From Bradyrhizobium sp. (lineage in GTDB: Bacteria; Pseudomonadota; Alphaproteobacteria; Rhizobiales; Xanthobacteraceae): a stretch of DNA of 64,000 bases. Under the pieces are notes generated by a model, which ran no database searches, was not told the origin of the DNA, and saw only the letters and a list, made by a program, of their open reading frames with translations. Both the position numbers and the translations under genes were made by a program. How positions within the stretch are numbered: the stretch's first letter is position 1; each line of letters begins with the position of its first letter. Positions 1-8,207 of this stretch are shown one piece after another. The DNA is taken from NCBI RefSeq assembly GCF_016213215.1, contig NZ_JACRAW010000159.1, forward strand, positions 1 through 64,000, in the 5' to 3' direction.

Positions 1-1
1 C

Positions 2-418
2 GCGCTCTATACCATCAAGGACTCTTCGATCTCCGCAATCTTCGTCATCTTCATCTGTTCGGTGTGGCCGATGCTGCTCAACACGGCGTTCGGCGTCGCG
101 AGCGTGCGCAAGGAATGGATCAACGTCGCGCGTACGCTGGAGGTCGGTAACTTCAGGCGCGCCTTCACGGTGATCCTGCCCGCTGCGGCGCCGACGATTT
201 TGACCGGCCTGCGGATCTCGATCGGGATCGCCTGGCTCGTGATTGTCGCCGCCGAGATGCTTGTTGGCGGCACCGGAATTGGCTACTTCGTCTGGAACGA
301 GTGGAACAACCTCTCGATCACCAACGTGATCATCGCCATCCTCCTGATCGGCATCATCGGCATGCTTCTCGACCAGATCCTCGCGCGCTTTGCGCGCATG
401 GTGACCTTTCCGGAGTAG
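2..418 (+). CDS. Cyanate/nitrate-type ABC transporter permease (5' truncated by window)
   Basis: C-terminal part of an inner-membrane permease of the nitrate/taurine/cyanate ABC family. The frame is open from the first base, so the true start lies before the window. It has hydrophobic segments and a cytoplasmic coupling loop (VARTLEVGNF...LPAAAPTI) of the type that contacts the ATPase, and a typical end (ILARFARMVTFPE). It stops 4 bases before the ATPase gene, and cyanase follows, so cyanate (or nitrate) uptake is the likely job; this substrate is inferred from context only. Confidence 0.85.
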   Translation, partial: ALYTIKDSSISAIFVIFICSVWPMLLNTAFGVASVRKEWINVARTLEVGNFRRAFTVILPAAAPTILTGLRISIGIAWLVIVAAEMLVGGTGIGYFVWNEWNNLSITNVIIAILLIGIIGMLLDQILARFARMVTFPE

Positions 419-422
419 GGCT

Positions 423-1346
423 ATGGGCAGCAAATTCATCTCCTTCGAGGGCATTGCCAAGCGCTTTCCGGCGGCCGGGGGCGGCCGGACCACGGTGTTC
501 GAAGACCTGTGGCTGTCGATGGCGCGCGGCGAATTCGCCTGCGTGATCGGCCATTCCGGTTGCGGCAAGACCACCGTGCTCAATATTCTCGCCGGCCTGG
601 ATACGACCAGCGAGGGCGCCGTCATCGTCGACGGCCGCGCCATCGAAGGCCCGAGCCTGGATCGTGCGGTGATCTTCCAGAGTCATGCCCTGCTGCCGTG
701 GCGCACCGTGCTCGGCAACGTCGCCTACGCGGTGACGTCGAAATGGCGCGACTGGGACCGCGCCAAGGTCAAGGCGCATGCGCAGAAGTTCATCGATCTG
801 GTCCACTTGACCGGCTCGGAGCACAAGCATCCATCCGAACTCTCGGGGGGCATGAAGCAGCGCGTCGGCATCGCGCGGGCGCTGTCGATCTCGCCCAAGA
901 TCATGCTGATGGACGAGCCGTTCTCGGCCCTGGATGCGCTGACGCGCGGCACCCTGCAGGATGAGGTGAGGCGCATCTGCCTGGAAACGGGGCAAACCAC
1001 CTTCATGATTACCCACGACGTCGACGAGGCGATCTATCTCGCCGATAAAATTTTCCTGATGACCAATGGACCTGGCGCCGTGCTGGCCGAGGTCGTGGAA
1101 AATCCGCTGCCGAAGGATCGCGGCCGCACCGACCTGCACCGGCATCCGCTCTACTATGCGGTGCGCAACCACATCGTCGATTTTCTGGTCAGCCGCAGCA
1201 AGAGCTTTACGGCCGAAAACCCCGATCACGATCGGCGCAACGTGCCGGTGGTACAGATCGGCAAGCCGGAGCTTGTGGTTGCGTCTGACGCCAGCGAAAC
1301 AAGACAGACATGGATGCCTGGGACGAGCCCGGGCATGACGGCTTGA
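423..1346 (+). CDS. Cyanate/nitrate-type ABC transporter ATP-binding protein
   Basis: ATPase subunit of the same importer. Walker A (GHSGCGKT, residues 43-50), signature LSGGMKQR, Walker B (IMLMDEPFSALD) and the switch His in MITHDVDEA are all present, so it should be active. The core resembles NtrD/CynD/SsuB proteins. The last residues (about ETRQTWMPGTSPGMTA) are not typical of the family: they are encoded by a 9-bp hairpin repeat at 1314-1336, so the C-terminus appears extended by a repeat element. The cyanase gene follows in the same direction. Confidence 0.9.
   Translation: MGSKFISFEGIAKRFPAAGGGRTTVFEDLWLSMARGEFACVIGHSGCGKTTVLNILAGLDTTSEGAVIVDGRAIEGPSLDRAVIFQSHALLPWRTVLGNVAYAVTSKWRDWDRAKVKAHAQKFIDLVHLTGSEHKHPSELSGGMKQRVGIARALSISPKIMLMDEPFSALDALTRGTLQDEVRRICLETGQTTFMITHDVDEAIYLADKIFLMTNGPGAVLAEVVENPLPKDRGRTDLHRHPLYYAVRNHIVDFLVSRSKSFTAENPDHDRRNVPVVQIGKPELVVASDASETRQTWMPGTSPGMTA
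1314..1336. repeat. Palindromic repeat inside the 3' end of the ABC ATPase gene
   Basis: Arms ATGCCTGGG (1314-1322) and CCCGGGCAT (1328-1336) form a 9-bp stem with one G-T pair and a 5-base loop. The style (tggatgcc-ggg...ccc-gggcatgacgg) matches a short repeat I recall as common between genes in Bradyrhizobium genomes. Here it is read as protein. Confidence 0.65.
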
Positions 1347-1420
1347 TGTTGTTTGCGCATGATCTTTCGCGAAACCGCTGAACACTTTTCCGGATCATGC
1401 TTTTGAAAGGAGACCCTGAC

Positions 1421-1909
1421 ATGAAACGTTCCGACCTCACCGAGAAGCTGCTCGACATCAAGCGCGAGAAAGGCTGGAGCTGGAAGTACATCTGCGAGAA
1501 GATCGGAGGCTATTCCGAAGTCTTGATCGTCGGTGCGATCCTCGGCCAGATGAAATTGACCAAGCCGCAGGCGGCCAACGCCGGCGAATTGTTCGGCCTG
1601 TCGAAATCGGAAGTTGCGATGCTGAACGAGACGCCAATGCGCGGGGAAGGCGTATCGATGCCGCCGACCGATCCCTTGATCTACCGGTTCTACGAACTGG
1701 TGATGATCAACGGCCCGGCCTGGAAGGCGCTCATCGAGGAGGAGTTCGGCGACGGCATCATGTCGGCCATCGACTTCGACATGGTGATGGAACGCCTGCC
1801 CAACCCCAAGGGCGACCGGGTCAAGATCACGATGAGCGGCAAATTCCTGCCGTACAAATATTACGGCGCCAGCGGTAACGTGCCGGAGTACGGATTCAAG
1901 GAGAGCTGA
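1421..1909 (+). CDS. cynS: Cyanate hydratase (cyanase)
   Basis: Converts cyanate and bicarbonate to carbamate, which decomposes to ammonia and CO2; cytoplasmic, detoxifying and nitrogen-yielding. The 162-residue length is close to the E. coli enzyme (156). The N-terminal helical DNA-binding-like domain (SDLTEKLLDIKREKGWSW) is followed by the catalytic C-terminal domain with YRFYELV and the family ending (KFLPYKYYG). The ATG at 1421 is chosen because GAAAGGAGA sits 8 bases upstream; an in-frame ATG at 1397 has no such site. Placement after the transporter genes suggests one cyanate-uptake and breakdown unit. Confidence 0.97.
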   Translation: MKRSDLTEKLLDIKREKGWSWKYICEKIGGYSEVLIVGAILGQMKLTKPQAANAGELFGLSKSEVAMLNETPMRGEGVSMPPTDPLIYRFYELVMINGPAWKALIEEEFGDGIMSAIDFDMVMERLPNPKGDRVKITMSGKFLPYKYYGASGNVPEYGFKES

Positions 1910-1934
1910 GAGGCGCGAATGGCGACTCGCGAGT

Positions 1935-1961
1935 AGTGAATGGGGGCCGCCCCTATTCGCT
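1935..1961. terminator. Hairpin between convergent cynS and DUF1476 genes
   Basis: A 12-bp imperfect stem (1935-1946 with 1950-1961, two G-T pairs, loop CCG) lies between two genes that end toward each other. A further tattcgcc-type direct repeat follows (to about 1985). There is no clear T-run, so it is a possible bidirectional terminator or a repeat element. Confidence 0.45.
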
Positions 1962-1981
1962 ATTCGCCGCTCCCTATTCGC

Positions 1982-2305
1982 CTATTTCCCCGCCTTTACC
2001 GCTTCAGCCGCCTGCGCGAGGAGTTCGTCCATCTTGGTGCGAATCGCCTGTTCGGTGACTTCGACACCCTTGGCGCCGAAGTCGCGCAGCAGCTTGCGGA
2101 TGACGTCGCCAGGGCCCGCTTCCTCGAAGTCGGCTGCGACCACTTCCTTGGCGTAGGTATTGGCTGCATCGCCGGTGATCCCGAGCTTCTCGGCCGCCCA
2201 CAGGCCGAGCAGCCGTGTGCCCCGCGCCTGCGCCTTGAACTTCTGCTCCTCATCGAGAGCGAACCTCTTCTCGAAGCCTTCCTCGCGCTTGTCGAACGTG
2301 GTCAT
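1982..2305 (-). CDS. DUF1476 protein, F1-ATPase inhibitor zeta-subunit type
   Basis: 107-residue, helical, charged cytoplasmic protein. The opening MTTFDKREEGFEKRFALDEE is characteristic of the alphaproteobacterial DUF1476 family, whose Paracoccus member is the zeta subunit that blocks reverse rotation of F1Fo-ATP synthase. The N-terminal region is the inhibitory part in Paracoccus; whether it inhibits here cannot be told from sequence. It is transcribed away from purC. Confidence 0.9.
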   Translation of the reverse strand: MTTFDKREEGFEKRFALDEEQKFKAQARGTRLLGLWAAEKLGITGDAANTYAKEVVAADFEEAGPGDVIRKLLRDFGAKGVEVTEQAIRTKMDELLAQAAEAVKAGK

Positions 2306-2616
2306 GACCTTCAGTTCCAGTCCTCTGCTGAATGGACGGCGGCCTCGTTGCGGCGGCCCCGGTGCATGCCTAAATAGGTACTGCGGATCGGCAATACAAC
2401 AAGCGGTTAAGCCGCAGTCTGGGCGGTATAAATGGGCTTCGACCGGGTCGGATCGATTGTGCTGGATCGGCCAATCGGATAGGTTGCCTTAAGGCTTGGT
2501 TCTTGTTCTGTTTCCTTGAGGTCCGGGCCTTTCACGGCAGCTCCGTCGTGGGTCTAAATCCTTGTCAACCGGAGCACACCAAATTCATGGATTTCAACAA
2601 AACACGGTACATCCCC
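2306..2616. other. Intergenic region between divergent DUF1476 and purC
   Basis: 311 bases between two divergent genes, so it should hold both promoters. No gene-like frame is supported. No hairpin with a T-run or recognised riboswitch was seen; a PurR-type or other operator could not be identified by eye. Confidence 0.4.
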
Positions 2617-3384
2617 ATGAGCCGTAGGCGTCGCATTTATGAAGGCAAGGCCAAGGTCCTCTACGAAGGTCCGGAGCCGGGAACCCTGATCCAGCACTTC
2701 AAGGACGACGCCACCGCGTTCAATGCCAAGAAACACCAGGTGATCGAGGGCAAGGGCGTCCTCAACAACCGGATTTCGGAGTACCTGTTTCAGCACCTCA
2801 ACGACATCGGGGTGCCGACCCATTTCATTCGCCGCCTCAACATGCGCGAGCAGCTGATTCGCGAGGTCGAGATCGTGCCGCTGGAGGTGGTGGTGCGGAA
2901 CGTCGCGGCCGGCTCGCTGTCGCAGCGCCTGGGGATCGAAGAGGGCACCCAGCTGCCACGCTCGATCATCGAGTTCTATTACAAGAACGACCAGCTAAAC
3001 GATCCGATGGTCTCGGAAGAGCATATCACCGCGTTCGGATGGGCGACGCCCCAGGAGATCGACGACATCATGGCGCTTGCCATCCGCGTCAACGACTTCC
3101 TGACCGGCCTGTTTCTCGGCATCGGCATCCGCCTCGTCGATTTCAAGATGGAGTGCGGGCGCCTGTTCGAGAACGAGATGATGCGGATCATCGTCGCCGA
3201 CGAGATCTCGCCGGACTCCTGCCGGCTGTGGGACATCAAGTCGAACGAGAAGCTCGACAAGGACCGCTTCCGCCGTGATCTCGGCGGCCTTCTCGAGGCC
3301 TATACCGAGGTGGCCAAGCGGCTCGGCATCCTCATGGAGAACGAGCGGCCGGCGGGCTCGGGACCGGTTCTGGTGAAGAGCTGA
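2617..3384 (+). CDS. purC: Phosphoribosylaminoimidazole-succinocarboxamide synthase
   Basis: SAICAR synthetase, the ATP-dependent joining of aspartate to CAIR in purine synthesis. The 255-residue protein begins MSRRRRIYEGKAKVLYEG, with the ATP-binding YEGKAK motif at once, and keeps VRNVAAGSL and LVDFKMECG. An in-frame ATG at 2587 would add ten residues before this conserved start; 2617 is preferred from family length. purS follows 14 bases downstream, so the two are probably co-transcribed. Confidence 0.97.
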   Translation: MSRRRRIYEGKAKVLYEGPEPGTLIQHFKDDATAFNAKKHQVIEGKGVLNNRISEYLFQHLNDIGVPTHFIRRLNMREQLIREVEIVPLEVVVRNVAAGSLSQRLGIEEGTQLPRSIIEFYYKNDQLNDPMVSEEHITAFGWATPQEIDDIMALAIRVNDFLTGLFLGIGIRLVDFKMECGRLFENEMMRIIVADEISPDSCRLWDIKSNEKLDKDRFRRDLGGLLEAYTEVAKRLGILMENERPAGSGPVLVKS

Positions 3385-3398
3385 AGGAGCTTTGCGAA

Positions 3399-3638
3399 GT
3401 GAAGGCACGTGTCACCGTTACGCTCAAGTCGGGCATTCTCGATCCGCAAGGCAAGGCCATCGAGGGCGCGCTGAAGTCGCTCGGCATCGAAGGCGTCGCC
3501 AGCGTCCGCCAAGGCAAGGTGTTTGACATCGAGGTCGCGGGCGCCGATCGCGCCAAGGCCGAGGCCGCGTTGAAGGATGCGGCCGACAAGCTGCTCGCCA
3601 ACACCGTGATAGAGAACTACCGGGTGGAGATCGTGTAG
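3399..3638 (+). CDS. purS: Phosphoribosylformylglycinamidine synthase subunit PurS
   Basis: 79-residue small subunit of the three-part FGAM synthase (PurS-PurQ-PurL); dimeric PurS bridges the glutaminase PurQ and the synthase PurL. The family hallmarks are here: the short beta-rich N-terminus (VKARVTVTLKSGILDPQG) and KSLGIEGVASVRQGK. It starts with GTG at 3399. PurQ is separated from it by the oppositely oriented corA, which is unusual since purSQ are commonly adjacent. Confidence 0.96.
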   Translation: MKARVTVTLKSGILDPQGKAIEGALKSLGIEGVASVRQGKVFDIEVAGADRAKAEAALKDAADKLLANTVIENYRVEIV

Positions 3639-3663
3639 CTTTGGCGCTGCCGCGGCCCGGACG

Positions 3664-4680
3664 TCACAGCCATCCGGCGCGGCGGAAACGCACGTAAAGC
3701 GTGATACATGCCAGAGCCATCAGGCTCAGCAGGGCGAAGTAGCCGTACTCCCATTTCAGCTCCGGCATGTTCTCGAAATTCATGCCGTAGATTCCGGCAA
3801 TCGCCGTCGGGACTGCGATGATGGCGAGCCAAGAGGCCAGCTTCTTCGAGACCGCGGTTTCCTGGGCCTGCCCGACAAGAAGGCTCGCCTCGAAAGCGAA
3901 GGCCAGCACCTCGCGCATCGAGTCGATGCGTTCCTGAATATGCCGGACATGGTCGGTGACGTCACGGAACAGGGGCTGCATAGTCGGGCGCACCATCGGC
4001 AGTTCGTCGTGCTCCAGGCGTCGGCAGACTTCCACCAACGGGCCGATCGCGTTTCGAAGCCGCAAGAGGTCGCGGCGCAGCATGTAGAGCCGTTCGATCC
4101 GCGGCCGCGTGATGGTGTTGGAGAGCACGTACTCCTCGAGCTCGTCGATCTCCTCGTGGATGGTTTCGAGAACGGGCGAGTAGTTGTCGACGATGAAGTC
4201 GAGGATGGCATACAGGATGTAATCCTCGCCCCGGGCCAGCGCCTTTGGGCAGCTTTCGCAGCGCTCGCGCACCGCCGCATAAGACGCGGATGCGCCGTGA
4301 CGCACCGAAACCAGATAGCCTTCGCCGACGAAAATGTGCGTTTCGCCGAAGGCGATCCGGCTCTCGATCAGCTGGGCCGTCCGTGCGACGATGAACAGGC
4401 CATCGCCATATTGCTCGATCTTCGGGCGTTGATGGGCGTGGTTGGCGTCCTCGATGGCGAGGTCGTGCAGATCGAACTGCTTCTGCACGCTGGTGAGCAG
4501 CGCGAGATTGGGCTCGTGCAGCCCGATCCACACCACATGGCCCGGTTTCGCGCGCCAGCTTGAAGCTTCATTGATGGCGATATTGGCCACCCGCCGGCCG
4601 TCGACATAGGCGCCCGCGGCAACGACGCCTTCGGTAGGGACCGGCTCGGTTGCGGACGTTGGCAGCGACGGGACGTTCAT
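3664..4680 (-). CDS. corA: CorA-family magnesium/divalent cation transporter
   Basis: 338 residues: a long cytoplasmic N-terminal domain and two C-terminal membrane helices, with the selectivity motif YGMNF at the end of the first helix and the acidic periplasmic loop ENMPELKWEYGY. This is the usual CorA layout. The gene sits on the opposite strand between purS and purQ, so it has its own promoter in the purQ upstream region. Confidence 0.95.
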   Translation of the reverse strand: MNVPSLPTSATEPVPTEGVVAAGAYVDGRRVANIAINEASSWRAKPGHVVWIGLHEPNLALLTSVQKQFDLHDLAIEDANHAHQRPKIEQYGDGLFIVARTAQLIESRIAFGETHIFVGEGYLVSVRHGASASYAAVRERCESCPKALARGEDYILYAILDFIVDNYSPVLETIHEEIDELEEYVLSNTITRPRIERLYMLRRDLLRLRNAIGPLVEVCRRLEHDELPMVRPTMQPLFRDVTDHVRHIQERIDSMREVLAFAFEASLLVGQAQETAVSKKLASWLAIIAVPTAIAGIYGMNFENMPELKWEYGYFALLSLMALACITLYVRFRRAGWL

Positions 4681-4829
4681 GGCTTCAATCCCGGGCGAAA
4701 ATGGTTAGGCCATAGTGTGTGCACTGAGCCGCCGGGCGAGGCTAACACTGGCAAAACCTGCGTCAAATGGTTATGTCTTTGCCCGGTTGGCCCCAACCCC
4801 GATTCCTGTCCTCGATCCGGAACCTCACA

Positions 4830-5531
4830 ATGAAAGCCGCCGTCCTCGTCTTTCCCGGAATCAACCGCGAGCGCGACATGGCGCGTGCGCTCAAGCTCAT
4901 CTCGGGCAAGGAGCCGGCGATGGTCTGGCATGCCGAGACCTCGTTGCCTTCGGGCACCGATCTCGTGGTGGTGCCGGGCGGGTTTTCCTATGGCGACTAC
5001 CTGCGCTGCGGCGCGATCGCGGCGCGCGCGCCGGTCATGAACGCGGTGCGCGACCATGCGGCCAGGGGCGGGCTCGTGCTCGGCGTCTGCAACGGCTTCC
5101 AGATCCTGTGCGAGGCCGGCCTTCTGCCTGGCGTCCTGATGCGCAACGCCGGTCTGAAGTTCATCTGCCACGACGTGCACCTGCGCGTGGAGCGTTCGGA
5201 CACCCCGTTCACGCGCGGCTACAATGCCGGGCAGGTGATCCGGGTGCCGGTCGCCCATGGCGAGGGCAATTACGAGGCGGATGAAGAGACGCTCAAGCGC
5301 CTCGAAGGCGAGGGGCGGGTGCTCTATCGCTACTGCTCGGCGGAAGGCGTCGTCGACGAACGCTACAACATCAACGGTGCGGCGCATTCCATCGCCGGCA
5401 TCGTCAACGAGCCGGGAAACGTGCTCGGCATGATGCCGCACCCGGAAAACCACGTCGAAGCCCTCATGGGCTGCACCGACGGCCGCGGCCTGTTCGCGGG
5501 GTTGGTGGCGCATCTCGACCGCGCAGCGTGA
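4830..5531 (+). CDS. purQ: Phosphoribosylformylglycinamidine synthase glutaminase subunit
   Basis: Class I glutamine amidotransferase that passes ammonia to PurL. 233 residues from MKAAVLVFPGINRERDM. The nucleophile Cys lies in LGVCNGFQIL, and the His-Glu pair in MPHPENHVE near the C-terminus, so the triad is complete. The in-frame ATG at 4767 would add 21 non-conserved residues and is not favoured. The gene lies downstream of purS but is interrupted from it by corA. Confidence 0.97.
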   Translation: MKAAVLVFPGINRERDMARALKLISGKEPAMVWHAETSLPSGTDLVVVPGGFSYGDYLRCGAIAARAPVMNAVRDHAARGGLVLGVCNGFQILCEAGLLPGVLMRNAGLKFICHDVHLRVERSDTPFTRGYNAGQVIRVPVAHGEGNYEADEETLKRLEGEGRVLYRYCSAEGVVDERYNINGAAHSIAGIVNEPGNVLGMMPHPENHVEALMGCTDGRGLFAGLVAHLDRAA

Positions 5532-5679
5532 GCCAAGCAGTCCGCGCGCCGTGAACCTGCGGTGCGGACGTCGCGACCAATCGACACCACATCGCCCATA
5601 AAGCGCCGGCACTCGTACTTGCCGGTCTGCGCCGATCAACAACTTAGGATTGTTTGATCGGGCTAGCCGCTAACAAGGA

Positions 5680-6456
5680 GTGCTCAAGCGCTGTCGGTCT
5701 GCCTTAGTCGGATTCCGCATGCCCGTCGCATTGGTTGTACTGTTGCTCGATATTACGCTGATTTATCACGCATCGCGGACGGGACGGCTGCAGCCGTGGG
5801 CGTTCATCATCCTGATGGTGCCGTTGTTCGGCGCGCTCGCCTACATCGCGGTCGAACTGATACCAGAATGGTATCATGGTCCAGAAGCACGACAGGCGCG
5901 TCAGCGCGTTGCCAACCGGCTAGATCCGGAGAAGCGCTATCGCGAATCGGCCGAACAGGTTGCCATCACCGATACCATCGCCAACCGCGCGGCACTTGCG
6001 GCCGAATGCCTGGCGATCGCGCGATTCTCGGAAGCCGAACGGCACTATGATCACATCCTGAAGCTACCGATGGGCCATGACCCGGCCTATGCGCTGGGAA
6101 AGGCGGAGGCCGAGTTCGCCGGCAACCGTCCGGCCGATGCACTAAAGACCCTGGACGATTTGAAGAAGCAGTGGCCGGAGTTTGAATCGCCGGAGGGCCA
6201 TCTGCTGTACGCCCGCGCTCTCGCCGAAGTGGGACGCGTTGACGAGGCGCTTGAGGAGTATCACGCGCTTTCCGGATATTTCCCCGGCGCCGAGGCCCGC
6301 GTCCGTTACGGCATGCTGCTGAACATGGTCGGCCGCACCGCCGAGGCGCGGATCGTGTTCAACGAGCTGCTGATCCAAATGAGACGCGCGCCCAAGTATC
6401 TTCGCAAGGCGCAGGCTGAATGGCTTTCGATCGCGGAGAAGCAGTTGTCGGCGTGA
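5680..6456 (+). CDS. Membrane-anchored TPR-repeat protein
   Basis: Two N-terminal hydrophobic segments (VALVVLLLDITLIYHA and AFIILMVPLFGALAYIAVEL) form a hairpin anchor like the PLDc_N short domain; the rest is helical repeats of TPR style (FSEAERHYDHIL, GRVDEALEEYHAL, GRTAEARIVFNELL). The role is unknown; such proteins scaffold complexes. The start is uncertain: GTG 5680 overlaps the AAGGAG, and an ATG at 5719 just before the first membrane segment is the alternative. Confidence 0.75.
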   Translation: MLKRCRSALVGFRMPVALVVLLLDITLIYHASRTGRLQPWAFIILMVPLFGALAYIAVELIPEWYHGPEARQARQRVANRLDPEKRYRESAEQVAITDTIANRAALAAECLAIARFSEAERHYDHILKLPMGHDPAYALGKAEAEFAGNRPADALKTLDDLKKQWPEFESPEGHLLYARALAEVGRVDEALEEYHALSGYFPGAEARVRYGMLLNMVGRTAEARIVFNELLIQMRRAPKYLRKAQAEWLSIAEKQLSA

Positions 6457-6491
6457 ACGAGGGGCTCGCCTTCTTCGAGAGGAAGGCGGGC

Positions 6492-7511
6492 CTAATCGTT
6501 CCGCAGCAGCCGGCTCAGCCGGGAGCTTGGCATCGTCATGGTCGCGACGCCGGCCATGACCAGGACCAATCCGAGCGCGAGGTTCGGCGGCACGGATTCG
6601 CCGAGCAGCAGGACAGACAGACCCACGCCGATGGGGATGCGCAGGTATCCTTGCGCGTTGGTCGTCAGCGTGCCGAGCCGGCTCAGGCACATGTAGAACA
6701 GCATCAAGCCGAGCGCGCTGGAGAAGATTCCCATGGTGATCGCCGCCGCGAGCGATTGCGGCGTCGGGTGCAAGGTCCAAGGCTGATCGATGATCAGCGA
6801 AGGCGGCAACAGGACGAGGCCGCCGAACAGGAGCGAGCCGGCCGCGACCACCATCGGGTCGTAATCTGACAATTTCAGGCCGAAGATCGTGGCGCAAGCG
6901 AAGGAGATGGTCGCGGCCAGGGTAACCGTTTCGGCAAGGATCTCGCTGCCGAGACTGTGAAGCGAGTCGAGCCCGATGATGACGGCGGTGCCGCCAAGAC
7001 CCAGGATAGCGCCGATCAGTTTCAGGAACGTGGCCGGCTCGTGCCGCGTGATGGCCCAGGTGATCAGGAAGGCGAAGATCGGAGTCGTGGAGGTCAGCAC
7101 CACCGTGTTGGCAGCCGGCACATATTGCTGCGCCCAGGTGATCATCAGAAACGGGATGGTCGAGTTGATCGTCTGCTGGAGAGCGAACAGCTTCCAGGCG
7201 CCGAGGTCCGTCGGCATCCGGATTCCGCGCATCCAGAGGACGGCCAGCAGGAACAGCGCCGCGATCAGCGAGCGGGCCGAGATGAAGGTGATCGGAGGAA
7301 TCGAGCCGAGTCCGATCTTGGTCAGTGGATAGGTCGAACTCCACAGGCAGGCCAGCGCCAGCAGGAGGGCATAGTCACGCCAGCCGTGATGACGACCCTT
7401 CATCGTGGGCGGAAACGCTGTGGGATCGGGCGTCTCCGCACCGTCCGTCGGTGATGCGCTCTTCGGCACCTTGCTGCCCCCCTGGCGCACCGGCGCGCTC
7501 GATGCACTCAT
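6492..7511 (-). CDS. DMT-superfamily (EamA) transporter
   Basis: 339 residues with about ten hydrophobic segments in two EamA repeats after a hydrophilic N-terminal tail of about 45 residues. The WSSTYPLTKIGL start of repeat one and the second-repeat ending (LLLGESVPPNLALGLVLV) are typical of drug/metabolite exporters. The substrate cannot be read from sequence. It converges with the TPR gene and is followed upstream by the thioesterase gene on the same strand. Confidence 0.9.
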   Translation of the reverse strand: MSASSAPVRQGGSKVPKSASPTDGAETPDPTAFPPTMKGRHHGWRDYALLLALACLWSSTYPLTKIGLGSIPPITFISARSLIAALFLLAVLWMRGIRMPTDLGAWKLFALQQTINSTIPFLMITWAQQYVPAANTVVLTSTTPIFAFLITWAITRHEPATFLKLIGAILGLGGTAVIIGLDSLHSLGSEILAETVTLAATISFACATIFGLKLSDYDPMVVAAGSLLFGGLVLLPPSLIIDQPWTLHPTPQSLAAAITMGIFSSALGLMLFYMCLSRLGTLTTNAQGYLRIPIGVGLSVLLLGESVPPNLALGLVLVMAGVATMTMPSSRLSRLLRND

Positions 7512-7544
7512 AGCCTTGGGGGTGCATAAGGAAAAGGCGAACAG

Positions 7545-8024
7545 CTATGCGTTTGATTCGGGCGATCCCTTCCGTCTCACCCGCTTGATGGTACCGGAGA
7601 AGGTGAACAATGTCCGCTTGCCGGATTTCAGCTGGCCGCGCACGAAAATCAGCGATCCGCCGGCGCGGGTGACCTCGCCCGTGCCCTCGATCAGTTCGCC
7701 TTCGCGGGCGGCATCGAGGAATTCGCAGGCGAATCCGACCGTCACGCCCGGGCTGTGCAGCTCATGGCCGGCGATGGCGAACAGGCAGTAATCGGCAAAC
7801 GCCATGAAGCAGCCGCCATGGACGTTGCTGGCGCCGTTGAGGTGCTTTTTTTCCACCCGGAACGCGCAGCGGACGCTGCCGTCCTCTTCAACCCGGTGCC
7901 AGAACGGGCCGTTGTGGCTTTCAAAGGTGTCCCGGACCCAGGTTCGCCAGCCCTTGAACTCGCCTTCAGTGCCGATATGCAGGTCGGGGCGGTGGCGGAA
8001 TGCGGATTTGGTCACGTCGTGCAA
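7545..8024 (-). CDS. PaaI-type hotdog thioesterase
   Basis: 159 residues. The hotdog-fold core carries NVHGGCFMAFADYCLF, where HGG and the acidic residue on the long helix match the PaaI/4HBT acyl-CoA thioesterase active site. The acyl substrate is unknown. Its first codon in this frame is TTG at 8024 and a GTG at 8015 is equally possible; no strong ribosome site decides. It lies divergent to purL with 183 bases between. Confidence 0.85.
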   Translation of the reverse strand: MHDVTKSAFRHRPDLHIGTEGEFKGWRTWVRDTFESHNGPFWHRVEEDGSVRCAFRVEKKHLNGASNVHGGCFMAFADYCLFAIAGHELHSPGVTVGFACEFLDAAREGELIEGTGEVTRAGGSLIFVRGQLKSGKRTLFTFSGTIKRVRRKGSPESNA

Positions 8025-8207
8025 GGAAATAAGCCTTCAATTGCGGGTTCTTGTCCTTAAATCCGATCTCTCGGGGATGTGCAAATCCTGTTCCGGCGCG
8101 GCGCCGGGGCGTAAAATTCTGGACAGCGGGAAATTGCCGCATAAAGGGCCTTTCCCCCGCTGCCGGATGTTCCTAATAGGGGCCATTCCGGCAAGAAGTG
8201 TCAGCCC

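Noticed and set aside
6142..7344. 400-codon minus-strand frame overlapping the DMT transporter
   Set aside because: Out-of-frame reading of the transporter; no hydrophobic pattern of its own.
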